Positions 15,604 to 23,977 of a stretch of DNA of 64,000 bases are shown here, piece after piece; positions within the stretch are counted from its first letter, which is position 1, and every line of letters begins with the position of its first letter. The stretch lies in NCBI GenBank assembly GCA_024276495.1, contig JAJRXC010000036.1:1-64000 (forward strand), given 5' to 3'. A program made the translations under genes and the position numbers. Source of the stretch: Actinomycetes bacterium (GTDB lineage Bacteria; Actinomycetota; Acidimicrobiia; Acidimicrobiales; Aldehydirespiratoraceae). The notes below the pieces were generated by a model that saw nothing but the letters and a program-made list of their open reading frames with translations, searched no databases and was not told the origin of the DNA.

Positions 15604-16788
15604 GTGCGTCTTTTCGACACGGCTCGCGCCGAGATCGTCCCATTCGAGCCCGGCGACGAGGTCGCGATCTACGTCTGCGGCATCACCCCCTACGACTCGA
15701 CCCATCTGGGCCACGCCAACACCTACCTCACCTACGATCTGCTGATCCGACGCCTCGAGGATCTCGGCCACCGGGTCCGGATGGTGCGCAACATCACCGA
15801 TGTCGACGACTCCATCCTTCCCAAGGCCCGCGAGCTCGGCGTCGACTTCCTCGAGCTGGCCGCGGCCGAGACCGCCCGGTTCCACGGCGACATGGAGGCG
15901 CTCGGAACCCGGCCCGTCGACGTCGAACCGCACGCGACGAAGTGGGTCGACGAGATGGTCGACCTGATCGGTCGACTGGAAGCCGGCGGCCACGTCTACG
16001 AGGTCGAGGGCACCGTCTTCTTCGACGTGTCGACCTTCGACTCGTTCGGCGCGGTGTCCGGCTACGACGAGGCGACGATGATCGAGTTGGCCCGCGAACG
16101 CGGCGGCCACCCCGACGACCCTCGGCAGCGCAACCCGCTCGACTTCGTCTTGTGGCAACCGTCGCAGGCCGACGAACCATGCTGGATCTCGCCGTGGGGC
16201 CCCGGTCGACCCGGGTGGCACATCGAGTGCAGCGCCATGGCGATGGGGATCCTCGGCGAGACGATCGACCTCCACGGCGGTGGCAGCGATCTGATCTTCC
16301 CCCATCACGAATGTGAGCGGGCCCAGAGCGAAGCCGTCACCGGCACGACGTTCGTCCACCACTGGATGCATTGCGGCATGGTCGCCTACGAGGGCACCAA
16401 GATGTCGAAGTCGCTCGGCAACCTCGTGTTCGTCAGCGAGCTCTCCAAGGTCGCCGATCCGCGGGCGATCCGCCTCGCCCTGATGGCCCACCACTATCGC
16501 GACGACTGGGAGTGGTTCGACACCGACATCGACGCCGCGTCGGCCCTGCTCGACCAACTCGTCGCCGCCGCGGCCCTGCCCACCGGTCCCGACCCGACGC
16601 CCTACGCCGACCGCGTTCGCGCCGCGCTCGACGACGACCTCGATGCGCCGACCGCCCGACAGGTCCTGATCGAACTGGCCGACGCGATGGCTGCGGGAGG
16701 CGACGACACGTCGGCGCCTATCGTGTTGGCCGAGCTCGGCGCCCTCTGCGGGGTCCGGCTCGACCAGCCCGCGACCCGTCGGCCCTGA
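15604..16788 (+). CDS. mshC: Cysteine:1D-myo-inositol 2-amino-2-deoxyglucopyranoside ligase (mycothiol biosynthesis)
   Basis: MshC uses ATP to join Cys to GlcN-inositol, the penultimate step of mycothiol synthesis. The 394-residue protein is a class I aminoacyl-tRNA synthetase-like catalytic core. Diagnostic is YVCGITPYDSTHLGHANTYL, where CysRS would have CGPTVYD. The HIGH-like HLGHA, zinc ligands in WHIECSAM and FPHHECERAQSE, and the KMSKSLGN loop are all present. The C-terminus lacks the long anticodon-binding domain of CysRS, as expected. GTG 15604 is the start. True cysS follows 15 bases after the stop, so the two paralogues are in tandem. Mycothiol production supports an actinobacterial host. 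Confidence 0.9.
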   Translation: MRLFDTARAEIVPFEPGDEVAIYVCGITPYDSTHLGHANTYLTYDLLIRRLEDLGHRVRMVRNITDVDDSILPKARELGVDFLELAAAETARFHGDMEALGTRPVDVEPHATKWVDEMVDLIGRLEAGGHVYEVEGTVFFDVSTFDSFGAVSGYDEATMIELARERGGHPDDPRQRNPLDFVLWQPSQADEPCWISPWGPGRPGWHIECSAMAMGILGETIDLHGGGSDLIFPHHECERAQSEAVTGTTFVHHWMHCGMVAYEGTKMSKSLGNLVFVSELSKVADPRAIRLALMAHHYRDDWEWFDTDIDAASALLDQLVAAAALPTGPDPTPYADRVRAALDDDLDAPTARQVLIELADAMAAGGDDTSAPIVLAELGALCGVRLDQPATRRP

Positions 16789-16803
16789 CTGCCGGAGTTC
16801 CCC

Positions 16804-18195
16804 GTGATCCGCCTCTACGACACCCTGCGCCGCGAGATCCGTCCGCTGGCCATGCGAGACGAGGGCAAGCTGTCGCTCTACGCCTGTGGGCCGACGGTCT
16901 ATGACCATCCCCACCTCGGTCACGCCCGCCAGGCGCTGACCTACGACGTCATCCGGCGCTATGTCGAGTGGACCGGGATCGACGTCCACCATGTCGCCAA
17001 CGTCACCGACATCGACGACAACATCATCGACCGGGCCAACCGCGAGGGATCCACCGAACCCGAGGTCGCGGCGACGTGGGAGGCCGTCTACGACACGGCG
17101 ATGGACGCGCTCGACATCCTGCGACCCCACGACCGCCCCCACGCCACCGAATACGTCGAGCAGATGGTGGCGTTCATCGAGACGCTCGTCGGGAACGGCA
17201 GCGCCTACGTGACCTATTCCGGCGTCTATCTCCGGGTCCACGCGGTCGACGACTACGGCGCGCTGGTGCATCGCAGCGTCGACGAGCTCCGCGAAGGCGC
17301 CGGCGCCCGCATCGAGGTCGATGACACCAAGGAGGACCCGCTCGACTTCGCCCTCTGGAAAGCGGCCAAACCCGACGAACCCACCTGGCCCTCTCCGTGG
17401 GGTCCGGGCCGGCCGGGCTGGCACATCGAGTGCGTGACGATGAGCCTCGACGTCCTCGGCGACGGCTTCGATCTCCACGGCGGCGGCAGCGACCTGGTGT
17501 TCCCGCATCACACCAACGAACGAGCCGAGGCCATCGCCGCCGGCCGCGACTTCGCTCGCCACTGGATGCACAACGCGATGCTCAACATCGGCGGCGAGAA
17601 GATGTCGAAGTCGCTCGGCAACTTCACCACGATCCAGGATCTGCTCGACGAGCATCCACTCAACGGCCGGGCCCTGCGGCTGTTGTTGCTGCAAACCCAC
17701 TATCGCAAGACGATGGAGATCAACCCCGACGTGATGGCGAAGGCCCGGGCCGGGATCGAACGCTTCGACGCGATGGCCCGCAAGGCCGCCGCCGCGGGCG
17801 TGTCCATCACCGGGGCCGAACCCGACGCCGCCGCGGTCGACGCGTTCCGCGCGGCGATGGACGACGATCTGGGAACCCCTGAAGCCGTCGCCACCATCTT
17901 CGAGACCGTGCGCCGCGCCAACGCCGCCCTCGACGACCGGGACGAGGCGGCCGCCGGCCTCGTGGCCACCGTGTTCGACCTCGCCGGCGCCCTCGGCATC
18001 CGGGTCGGCGACCGCGGGGCCGACGACGCGCCGGACGATGACGACGACGCCGGGATCGATGCCCTTGTCGCCGCCCGCACCGCGGCGCGGGAAGCGAAGG
18101 ACTTCGCCGAGGCCGATCGCCTCCGCGACGAGTTGACCGCCCGCGGCATCCTCGTCGAGGACACCCCCGACGGCCCGATCTGGCGCCGGCGCTGA
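16804..18195 (+). CDS. cysS: Cysteinyl-tRNA synthetase
   Basis: This 463-residue class I synthetase charges tRNA-Cys. It has ACGPTVYDHPHLGHARQALTYD (zinc-binding Cys plus the HIGH box), the second zinc cluster in WHIECVTMS and FPHHTNERAEA, and the KMSKSLGNF loop. A C-terminal DALR-type helical domain ends with the conserved KDFAEADRLRDELTARGI. The length and domain order are complete. The start is GTG 16804, 15 bases after the mshC stop. The side-by-side placement of mshC and cysS suggests they arose by duplication or share expression with cysteine supply. Confidence 0.95.
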   Translation: MIRLYDTLRREIRPLAMRDEGKLSLYACGPTVYDHPHLGHARQALTYDVIRRYVEWTGIDVHHVANVTDIDDNIIDRANREGSTEPEVAATWEAVYDTAMDALDILRPHDRPHATEYVEQMVAFIETLVGNGSAYVTYSGVYLRVHAVDDYGALVHRSVDELREGAGARIEVDDTKEDPLDFALWKAAKPDEPTWPSPWGPGRPGWHIECVTMSLDVLGDGFDLHGGGSDLVFPHHTNERAEAIAAGRDFARHWMHNAMLNIGGEKMSKSLGNFTTIQDLLDEHPLNGRALRLLLLQTHYRKTMEINPDVMAKARAGIERFDAMARKAAAAGVSITGAEPDAAAVDAFRAAMDDDLGTPEAVATIFETVRRANAALDDRDEAAAGLVATVFDLAGALGIRVGDRGADDAPDDDDDAGIDALVAARTAAREAKDFAEADRLRDELTARGILVEDTPDGPIWRRR

Positions 18196-18196
18196 C

Positions 18197-19378
18197 ATGA
18201 GCGAGAGCGACCGTCGCGACGTCGCTCTCACCGTGGAGATCATCGAACCCGACGGCACGATCATCGAAGCGGAACAACCCGGAACACAGCCGGCCGAGTC
18301 ATCGACGATCGCCCCCGCCGAGCCGCCGCGGCAGTGGAGTTGGATCGTCGGGGCGGCGGTCCTCGTCCTCGCCGCCGCCATCTCCACGCGCCTGCTGACC
18401 GACGGACGAGAATCCGAGCCGATGATCGGCGAACCCCTCGGCATCGTGGACGGGCCCGACATCGACGTCGACGAAGAGATCCCCCTCGCGGTCTTCCCCC
18501 TGTTCGGTCGCAGTTGGCAACACGATCTCGTGTTCACCTCCGGCTCGACGGTGACCGCCATCGACCTCAACACCGGCGACCAGCGAGCGCTCGGATCACT
18601 CGGTGTCGAATCCGGGTTCCGGATGGTCAGGGTGATCAACCGGGACATCCATGTCGCCGGCTTCGATGGCATCTACGAACTGACCGGCGGCGAGTCCCGG
18701 CGCCTCAGTCCTCCGATCTCCAACGGCACCGGCGGCCAGATCATCCTCGGGAACTACTGGACCGAGCAGACCCCGACCGTCGGAGACTCGGTGCTGACCC
18801 ATCTCTGGACCGGCGTCGAGGTCGATCTCGTCGGCATCACCGATTTCACCGTCATCGACGACGACATCTTCTTCGAAAAGGGTGGGAGGATCGGGCGGCT
18901 CGACGCGTCCGGCGCCGAGGTCGACTGGGCGGCGGGGGAGCTTCTGGCCACCGGCCCGAGTCGTGTCGCCTGGCGCGAGTGTCGGTCCCCCGACGACTGC
19001 TCGTACTGGGCCGGCACGGCGCAGAACCCCCGAGACGTCCCGCTCGCCGCCGCCGCCGAGGCCGCCCTCGTGTCGGCGCCTGCCACCGGGCGTGGCTTTC
19101 GGGGGGCGACGGAGGTGCTCTCGCCGTCGGGCCGCTACGCCTGGACCGGCCGACGAACCGAGACCGACTTCGAGGTCGACCTCGTCGATCTCCGAACGGG
19201 CAACTCCATCACCATCGACAACCTCCTCAGCGTCCCCGTCTTCGCCCCCGACGAATCGACGATGTTCACGACGAACCGCGGAAGCATCGTCGCCGTCGAC
19301 ACCGAGACGGGGGCCCTTCGTCGCATCCCCACGGGCGGCGTCAACGTTTTCGTGCCGTTCACGTTCTTTCCCCGCTGA
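18197..19378 (+). CDS. Single-pass membrane protein with probable beta-propeller ectodomain, unknown function
   Basis: This 393-residue protein has a ~48-residue cytoplasmic N-terminus (VALTVEIIEPDGTIIEAEQP), a single hydrophobic helix (WIVGAAVLVLAAAISTRLL, ~51-69) and an extracytoplasmic region of ~320 residues. That region has repeated short blades such as TVTAIDLNTGDQRALGSLG, IHVAGFDGIYELTGGESRRL and IVAVDTETGALRRIPTGG, which resemble PQQ/WD-type propeller strands. The ATG is one base after the cysS stop, so transcription is shared. No enzymatic motif or family is recognised; a structural or sensing role is possible. Confidence 0.75.
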   Translation: MSESDRRDVALTVEIIEPDGTIIEAEQPGTQPAESSTIAPAEPPRQWSWIVGAAVLVLAAAISTRLLTDGRESEPMIGEPLGIVDGPDIDVDEEIPLAVFPLFGRSWQHDLVFTSGSTVTAIDLNTGDQRALGSLGVESGFRMVRVINRDIHVAGFDGIYELTGGESRRLSPPISNGTGGQIILGNYWTEQTPTVGDSVLTHLWTGVEVDLVGITDFTVIDDDIFFEKGGRIGRLDASGAEVDWAAGELLATGPSRVAWRECRSPDDCSYWAGTAQNPRDVPLAAAAEAALVSAPATGRGFRGATEVLSPSGRYAWTGRRTETDFEVDLVDLRTGNSITIDNLLSVPVFAPDESTMFTTNRGSIVAVDTETGALRRIPTGGVNVFVPFTFFPR

Positions 19379-19409
19379 CGCGGCGAGCACGTGCGGTTAG
19401 CGTCTCGCC

Positions 19410-20486
19410 ATGCCGATTCTCGATCCGCCCGCGCCACTCATCGCCCTTCCGGCCCAGCCGGCCGACGTGCCATGGCCGACAACGAAGTGGCCGACCGGAC
19501 CGGTCCCCGCGGGGGTCGACGCGGCGAAGCTCGACGCGCTGCTCGACGCGGCGTTCGGGCCCGACCCCGATCCCGGCTTCGGCGAGTCGCACGCCACGCT
19601 CGTGGTCCACGGCGGCCGCCTCGTCGTGGAGCGGTACGGCCCCGGGACCGACGCGACCACGCCTCTGCTCTCCTGGTCGATGGCGAAGTCGGTCACCCAC
19701 ACCCTCGTCGGCATCCTCGTCGACCAGGGCCGGCTCGATCCCCACGCCCCGGCCGACGTTCCCGAGTGGTCCGATCCCGACGATCCCCGTCGTGACATCA
19801 CGCTGCACCAGATGTTGCGCATGGTCGACGGGCTGGAGTTCAACGAGGCCTACGCGCTTCCCGACGACGGCGGCGACGCGGCCTGGTCACATTGCATCGA
19901 CATGCTGTTCGGGGCCGGCATCGCCGATCCCGCCGCCTACACCGCGGCCCGGCCCCTCGCCCACGAGCCCGGCACCGTCTTCAACTACTCGAGCGGCACG
20001 ACCAACCTCATCGCCCGCATCGTCGGCGACCTCATCGGGCGGGGCGACGAGGCCCGGGCGTGGATGCACCACCACCTCTTCGCCCCGATCGGGATGACAT
20101 CGGCCGACCCGACCTTCGACGAGTCCGGCAACTTCGTCGGCTCGTCGTACCTCCACGCCACCGCCCGGGACTGGGCTCGCTTCGGGCTCCTCAATCTGCG
20201 AGGAGGCGAATGGGACGGCCACCGGATCGTCTCTTCGAGTTGGGTCGACGACGGACGGACCACTCGGTCCCGAGACGATGACGGCGGCGAGTACGGCGCC
20301 CACTGGTGGACGGTCCCCGACGGGCGGGGGCGCTTCTACGCCGGCGGATTCGAATGGCAACGGGTGGCGTGTGTTCCCACCACCGATCTCGTCGTGGTCC
20401 GTCTGGGCAAGACCCCCGAAGCCGACTACGAGACCCCGCGGGCCTGGTTCGACGAGCTGATCGCCCTGTTCGACCCCCTCGCCTGA
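19410..20486 (+). CDS. Beta-lactamase-fold serine hydrolase
   Basis: This 358-residue class C/DD-peptidase-like hydrolase has the catalytic SxxK motif in LLSWSMAKSVTHTLVG (~residues 88-91), a YSS motif in FNYSSGTTNLIARIVG, and a C-terminal segment RFYAGGFEWQRVACVP in place of KTG. No signal peptide is evident, so it is probably cytoplasmic. Such proteins act as esterases, amidases or lactone hydrolases, and few are true beta-lactamases. It stands as a single gene between a membrane protein and the HD-GYP gene. The substrate is unknown. Confidence 0.85.
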   Translation: MPILDPPAPLIALPAQPADVPWPTTKWPTGPVPAGVDAAKLDALLDAAFGPDPDPGFGESHATLVVHGGRLVVERYGPGTDATTPLLSWSMAKSVTHTLVGILVDQGRLDPHAPADVPEWSDPDDPRRDITLHQMLRMVDGLEFNEAYALPDDGGDAAWSHCIDMLFGAGIADPAAYTAARPLAHEPGTVFNYSSGTTNLIARIVGDLIGRGDEARAWMHHHLFAPIGMTSADPTFDESGNFVGSSYLHATARDWARFGLLNLRGGEWDGHRIVSSSWVDDGRTTRSRDDDGGEYGAHWWTVPDGRGRFYAGGFEWQRVACVPTTDLVVVRLGKTPEADYETPRAWFDELIALFDPLA

Positions 20487-20568
20487 CCCCCACCCGGGCC
20501 GTCGGCACCAGTCCGATTCCGGCCGTCCGGCCCATCATCGCGGCCCGTCGCGAGCCGATGGAATCGAT

Positions 20569-22485
20569 GTGGGTGACGTGACCGGCGAACGACGCTGGCG
20601 GGGCCGACCGTGGCTCAGCCGAACGATCCGGCTCACCGCGCACGCCATTCCCTTCGTCGTCGTCACCCTCGTCATCTGGAAGGTGAACCGGGCCCTCGGC
20701 GAGCCAACCGGGCGCGCCGAGGCGGTCCTGCGCTGGATCGCGCTGTCGGCGGTGTCCACCCTCGCCCTGATCGGCCTCGACCGGTTGGCCCGCCGCCTCC
20801 TCCCCCTGGCGACCCTGTTCCAGCTCTCCCTCATCTTCCCCGACGAGGCCCCGTCGCGGTTCTCGATCGCCCTGCGCCAGAACACGACCCGTGGCCTCCA
20901 GCGAGATCTCGAGAACGGCACGCTCGCCCCCGGAACCCCCCAGGAGGCCGCCGAGATCCTCCTGACCCTCGTCGCCGAGCTGAGCCGCCACGATCGACTC
21001 ACCCGGGGCCACGCCGAACGGGTACGGGCCTATGCCGAGATGGTCGGGCGCGAACTGAAACTCGGCGAGCAAGAGCGGTCGAAGCTCCAGTGGGCGGCGC
21101 TGCTCCACGACATCGGGAAGCTGAAGGTGCCGGCAGCGATCCTCGCCAAGAAGGGAAAGCCGACCCCGCGGGAGTGGACGACGCTGAAAACCCACCCCGA
21201 CGAAGGGTGGAAGCTCATCGCTCCTTTGCGGCCGTGGCTCGGAGAATGGGCCCGGGCGGTGCGCGACCATCATGAACGCTGGGACGGCGGCGGCTACCCC
21301 CGCGGCCTCGCCGGCGCCCAGATCTCCCGAGCCGGCCGGATCGTCGCCGTGGTCGACGCGTTCGATGTCATGACGTCGACCCGTTCCTACAAGGAACCCA
21401 CCTCGGTTCCCGAGGCGAGAGCCGAACTGGCCCGATGCGCCGGATCCCAGTTCGACGAGGAGATCGTGCGTGCGTTCCTGGCCGTCGGCATCGGGCGGCT
21501 CCGCCTCGTCATGGGCCCGTTGAGCTGGCTCGCCCAGCTCCCCGCGCTCACCCGAATTCCGGTCGGTCAGCTCCCCGCGGCTGCGGTGTCGACGGCGGCC
21601 GCGGCCACCGTCGCGGTGTCCTCGGTCGTCACCCCGTTCGACCCGCGGGCCCCCGAGGCCGAGGCGGCCCGAATCGTCGCCGAAGCGGACCCGACGATCG
21701 AGGATCCCGACGGGATCTCCGACGCTTCCGATCCACCCGATCCCCCGGCCCGGGTCCCGACCGACACTCGACCACCGAGCACCACACCGACCACGACGAC
21801 CACCACGGCGCCGACGACGACCACCACCGCGGCCCCGATCACCACATCGACCACCACGACGGCGCCGCCACCGACCACCGCGGCCCCGACGACCACCACC
21901 ACATCGACCACGGCGCCGACGACGACGACCACCGCGCCGCCCGACCTCCTCGCCGTCGTGTATCTGGGCAGTGCCGGCGAGGGCCCGGCCGTGTGGAACC
22001 TCCCGTTCGGCGGGCCACCCGACGCGACGACGTTGCCGAACTACGACACCGATCAAGACAGCGATCCCGGCCGCACCATCCGGCGATCGAAGGAGAACCT
22101 CCCGGACCTCGACCCCCGCGACGTCCAGCTCTGGTCGACGATGCTGAGCGGAGACTTCTTCGCGGTCGGAACCCCCCGCCTCGACATCTGGGTCGCCGCC
22201 CGGGACTTCGACCTCAGCTCTCGGAGCAGCCTCACCGCGTCGCTGGTCGCGTGCCCGTCGGTGGGGCAGGACTGCACGGTGTTGAGCACCGCGGTGTCGA
22301 CGTTTCGCCAAGCCGACTTCGGCAGCACCTTCGGCCTGCTCACGATCACCCTGCCCGGTGTGGACGTGCTCGTGCCCGCCGGCAACCGCATCGGTGTCGC
22401 GGTGACCGTTCCGAAGACCTCCGATGACGACGTGTGGATCGCCTTCGACACGGCCGACCATCCGTCACGGGGCTCTCTCACGTAG
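20569..22485 (+). CDS. Membrane HD-GYP phosphodiesterase with Thr/Pro linker and predicted exported C-terminal domain
   Basis: This 638-residue protein has two N-terminal hydrophobic helices (~18-36 and ~50-68). A complete HD-GYP domain (~135-310) follows: LLHDIGKL near residue 180, THPDEGWKLI, HHERWDGGGYPRGL and VVDAFDVMTSTRSYK, so all metal-binding positions appear conserved. Next come a hydrophobic segment (~340-355), a Thr/Pro/Ala-rich linker (~400-460) and a ~170-residue beta-rich C-terminal domain with two Cys (VACPSVGQDCTVL). HD-GYP domains usually hydrolyse cyclic di-GMP. If the third hydrophobic segment spans the membrane, the C-terminal domain is outside and could sense or bind surface material. 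The start is GTG 20569. Confidence 0.85.
   Translation: MGDVTGERRWRGRPWLSRTIRLTAHAIPFVVVTLVIWKVNRALGEPTGRAEAVLRWIALSAVSTLALIGLDRLARRLLPLATLFQLSLIFPDEAPSRFSIALRQNTTRGLQRDLENGTLAPGTPQEAAEILLTLVAELSRHDRLTRGHAERVRAYAEMVGRELKLGEQERSKLQWAALLHDIGKLKVPAAILAKKGKPTPREWTTLKTHPDEGWKLIAPLRPWLGEWARAVRDHHERWDGGGYPRGLAGAQISRAGRIVAVVDAFDVMTSTRSYKEPTSVPEARAELARCAGSQFDEEIVRAFLAVGIGRLRLVMGPLSWLAQLPALTRIPVGQLPAAAVSTAAAATVAVSSVVTPFDPRAPEAEAARIVAEADPTIEDPDGISDASDPPDPPARVPTDTRPPSTTPTTTTTTAPTTTTTAAPITTSTTTTAPPPTTAAPTTTTTSTTAPTTTTTAPPDLLAVVYLGSAGEGPAVWNLPFGGPPDATTLPNYDTDQDSDPGRTIRRSKENLPDLDPRDVQLWSTMLSGDFFAVGTPRLDIWVAARDFDLSSRSSLTASLVACPSVGQDCTVLSTAVSTFRQADFGSTFGLLTITLPGVDVLVPAGNRIGVAVTVPKTSDDDVWIAFDTADHPSRGSLT
21772..21944 (+). 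repeat. ACC/ACG-rich low-complexity tract encoding Thr/Pro linker
   Basis: This is a run of ACC, ACG, CCG and GCC codons with many near-identical 6-12 base units (for example ACGACGACCACC). It encodes a Thr-rich mucin-like linker inside the HD-GYP protein. It is a coding repeat prone to slippage rather than a CRISPR array. Confidence 0.8.
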
Positions 22486-22496
22486 CGAGACGGGCG

Positions 22497-23408
22497 TCAG
22501 CGGCTCGACCCGGAGAACGCGGGGGCCGACACGGCCACACCGCGGATCGCGAGAAGGGCGCCGGCGAGGAGCAGGAGCTCGCCGGCGAGCAGCGTCGGCG
22601 TCGGGAGCTCGAGGGCGACGAGGTGCACGAACACGAAGGCCGAGAGTGGTTCGAACACGAGCAGTTGGCCGGCCAGCGAACGAGGCACCGCCACGACGCC
22701 ACGGTTCCAGAGCGTGTTGGCGATCCAGGAGGGGATCACGGCGAGGAAGACGGCGACCCCCACCACCCGTGCGGGAGACCCGAAGGATCCTCCGAGCCCA
22801 CCGACGACCAGGAGCGGGATCGAGAACATGCCGCAGGCGACGCCCACGGCGCTGGACCAACGCGGTGGTGAGATGTCGGGGCGGCGGCGAAGATGTTCGG
22901 TGGCGTGCAGCGCGTAGCCACAGAATCCGGCGACGCCGAGCGCCGCGATGCCGAGGCCGGCGGCGAGCGGCACGAGTGGCTGGTCGCCGGCGTCCAGCGC
23001 GCTGCGATAGATGACGACGTGGGAGGTGAGGGTGAGGGCCAGCGACGGCACGAGGGGACGTAGTGACGTGCCGTCTCGGTGCGCACCGGCCGCGGCGTAG
23101 ACCAAGGGAATCGATCCCACCACCGCGATCGTCGGTCCGGCGCCGGCCAACCCGATCGCGGTCACCTCGGCGAGGTAGAGCCCGACGGAACCGCCGGCGG
23201 CGTGCAGCAGGGCGGTTCGCCACGGAAGGCCCCGCCGCCCGCCGGACATCTCGAGAAGGGCCACCGAGAGCAGGCCGAACACCGCGAACCGGGCACCGGT
23301 GACCACCATCGGGTTCGTCCCACTGACGAAGCCGACCGCGGCGTACGACGATCCGTAGCACGTGCCGGCGATGACCAGCGCGGCGATGGGGTTGGGTTCC
23401 CGGCGCAT
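22497..23408 (-). CDS. EamA/DMT-family transporter
   Basis: This 303-residue inner-membrane protein has about ten hydrophobic helices in two repeated EamA halves. The N-terminal ALVIAGTCYGSSYAAVGFV and the second-half SWIANTLWNRGVVAVPRS and AFVFVHLVALELPTPT segments are typical of drug/metabolite exporters. ATG 23408 is preferred over the upstream in-frame ATG 23459, because the family's first helix follows directly. It is divergent from an Lrp/AsnC regulator 111 bases away, an arrangement common for amino-acid or metabolite exporters controlled by their neighbour. The substrate is not identifiable. Confidence 0.88.
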   Translation of the reverse strand: MRREPNPIAALVIAGTCYGSSYAAVGFVSGTNPMVVTGARFAVFGLLSVALLEMSGGRRGLPWRTALLHAAGGSVGLYLAEVTAIGLAGAGPTIAVVGSIPLVYAAAGAHRDGTSLRPLVPSLALTLTSHVVIYRSALDAGDQPLVPLAAGLGIAALGVAGFCGYALHATEHLRRRPDISPPRWSSAVGVACGMFSIPLLVVGGLGGSFGSPARVVGVAVFLAVIPSWIANTLWNRGVVAVPRSLAGQLLVFEPLSAFVFVHLVALELPTPTLLAGELLLLAGALLAIRGVAVSAPAFSGSSR

Positions 23409-23519
23409 CCGGTCACTGTGAAGGGTCCGGCTCGCAGGGTGGCTGCGTTTCCGTCTCACGCTGGCCGTTGTTCACATGATCCTGCTAAATCAGTGGGGAT
23501 CCCTGGCATACTTCTGCGC

Positions 23520-23969
23520 ATGGCTCTCCTCGACGGCATCGATCGTCGGATCATCGACGAGCTCCGGGCCGATGGCCGCCTGACGGTGAACGATCTCGCC
23601 GACCGCGTCGGGCTGTCCCCGTCGCCCACGCTGCGCCGGCTCCGCCGCCTCGAGGAGCGCCATGTGATCCGCGGCTACACCGCGATCGTCGATCCCGACG
23701 CGATCGGCCGCGGGTTCAGCGTGTGGGTCACCGCGCGCCTCGCGGTCGGCGACCCGGAGGCACAGGACGGGTTCGAGGCGGGCCTCGCCGCCCTCGACGC
23801 GGTCACCGAGGTCCACCACGTCACCGGCGACGTCGACTATCTCGTCCGCGTCGATGTCGAGGATCTCGCCGCCTACGACCATGTCATTCGCAACGAGCTG
23901 GCCCGGCTCCCCGACCAGGCCCACATCACCAGCTATGTCGTAACGAGCACCGTCACCGAACGGCGGTGA
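23520..23969 (+). CDS. Lrp/AsnC-family transcriptional regulator
   Basis: This 149-residue DNA-binding regulator has an N-terminal winged HTH (LTVNDLADRVGLSPSPTLRR, ~22-41) followed by a C-terminal RAM/AsnC ligand domain (VTEVHHVTGDVDYLVRVDVE). It is full length for the family. The start is ATG 23520. It is divergent from the EamA transporter and likely regulates it and itself. The gap contains the AT-richer stretch CATGATCCTGCTAAATC at ~23476-23492, which could hold the promoter, but no clear operator was identified. The effector is probably an amino acid. Confidence 0.92.
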   Translation: MALLDGIDRRIIDELRADGRLTVNDLADRVGLSPSPTLRRLRRLEERHVIRGYTAIVDPDAIGRGFSVWVTARLAVGDPEAQDGFEAGLAALDAVTEVHHVTGDVDYLVRVDVEDLAAYDHVIRNELARLPDQAHITSYVVTSTVTERR

Positions 23970-23977
23970 GAGCTGGC

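Noticed and set aside
15229-18672. Minus-strand open frame of 1147 codons across mshC and cysS
   Set aside because: Both plus-strand genes are unmistakable synthetase-fold proteins. The antisense frame has no recognisable motif and is a GC-rich shadow.
21772-21944. Possible CRISPR-like or minisatellite array
   Set aside because: Units are 6-12 bases, in frame, and encode a Thr/Pro linker. There are no spacers or conserved repeat length.
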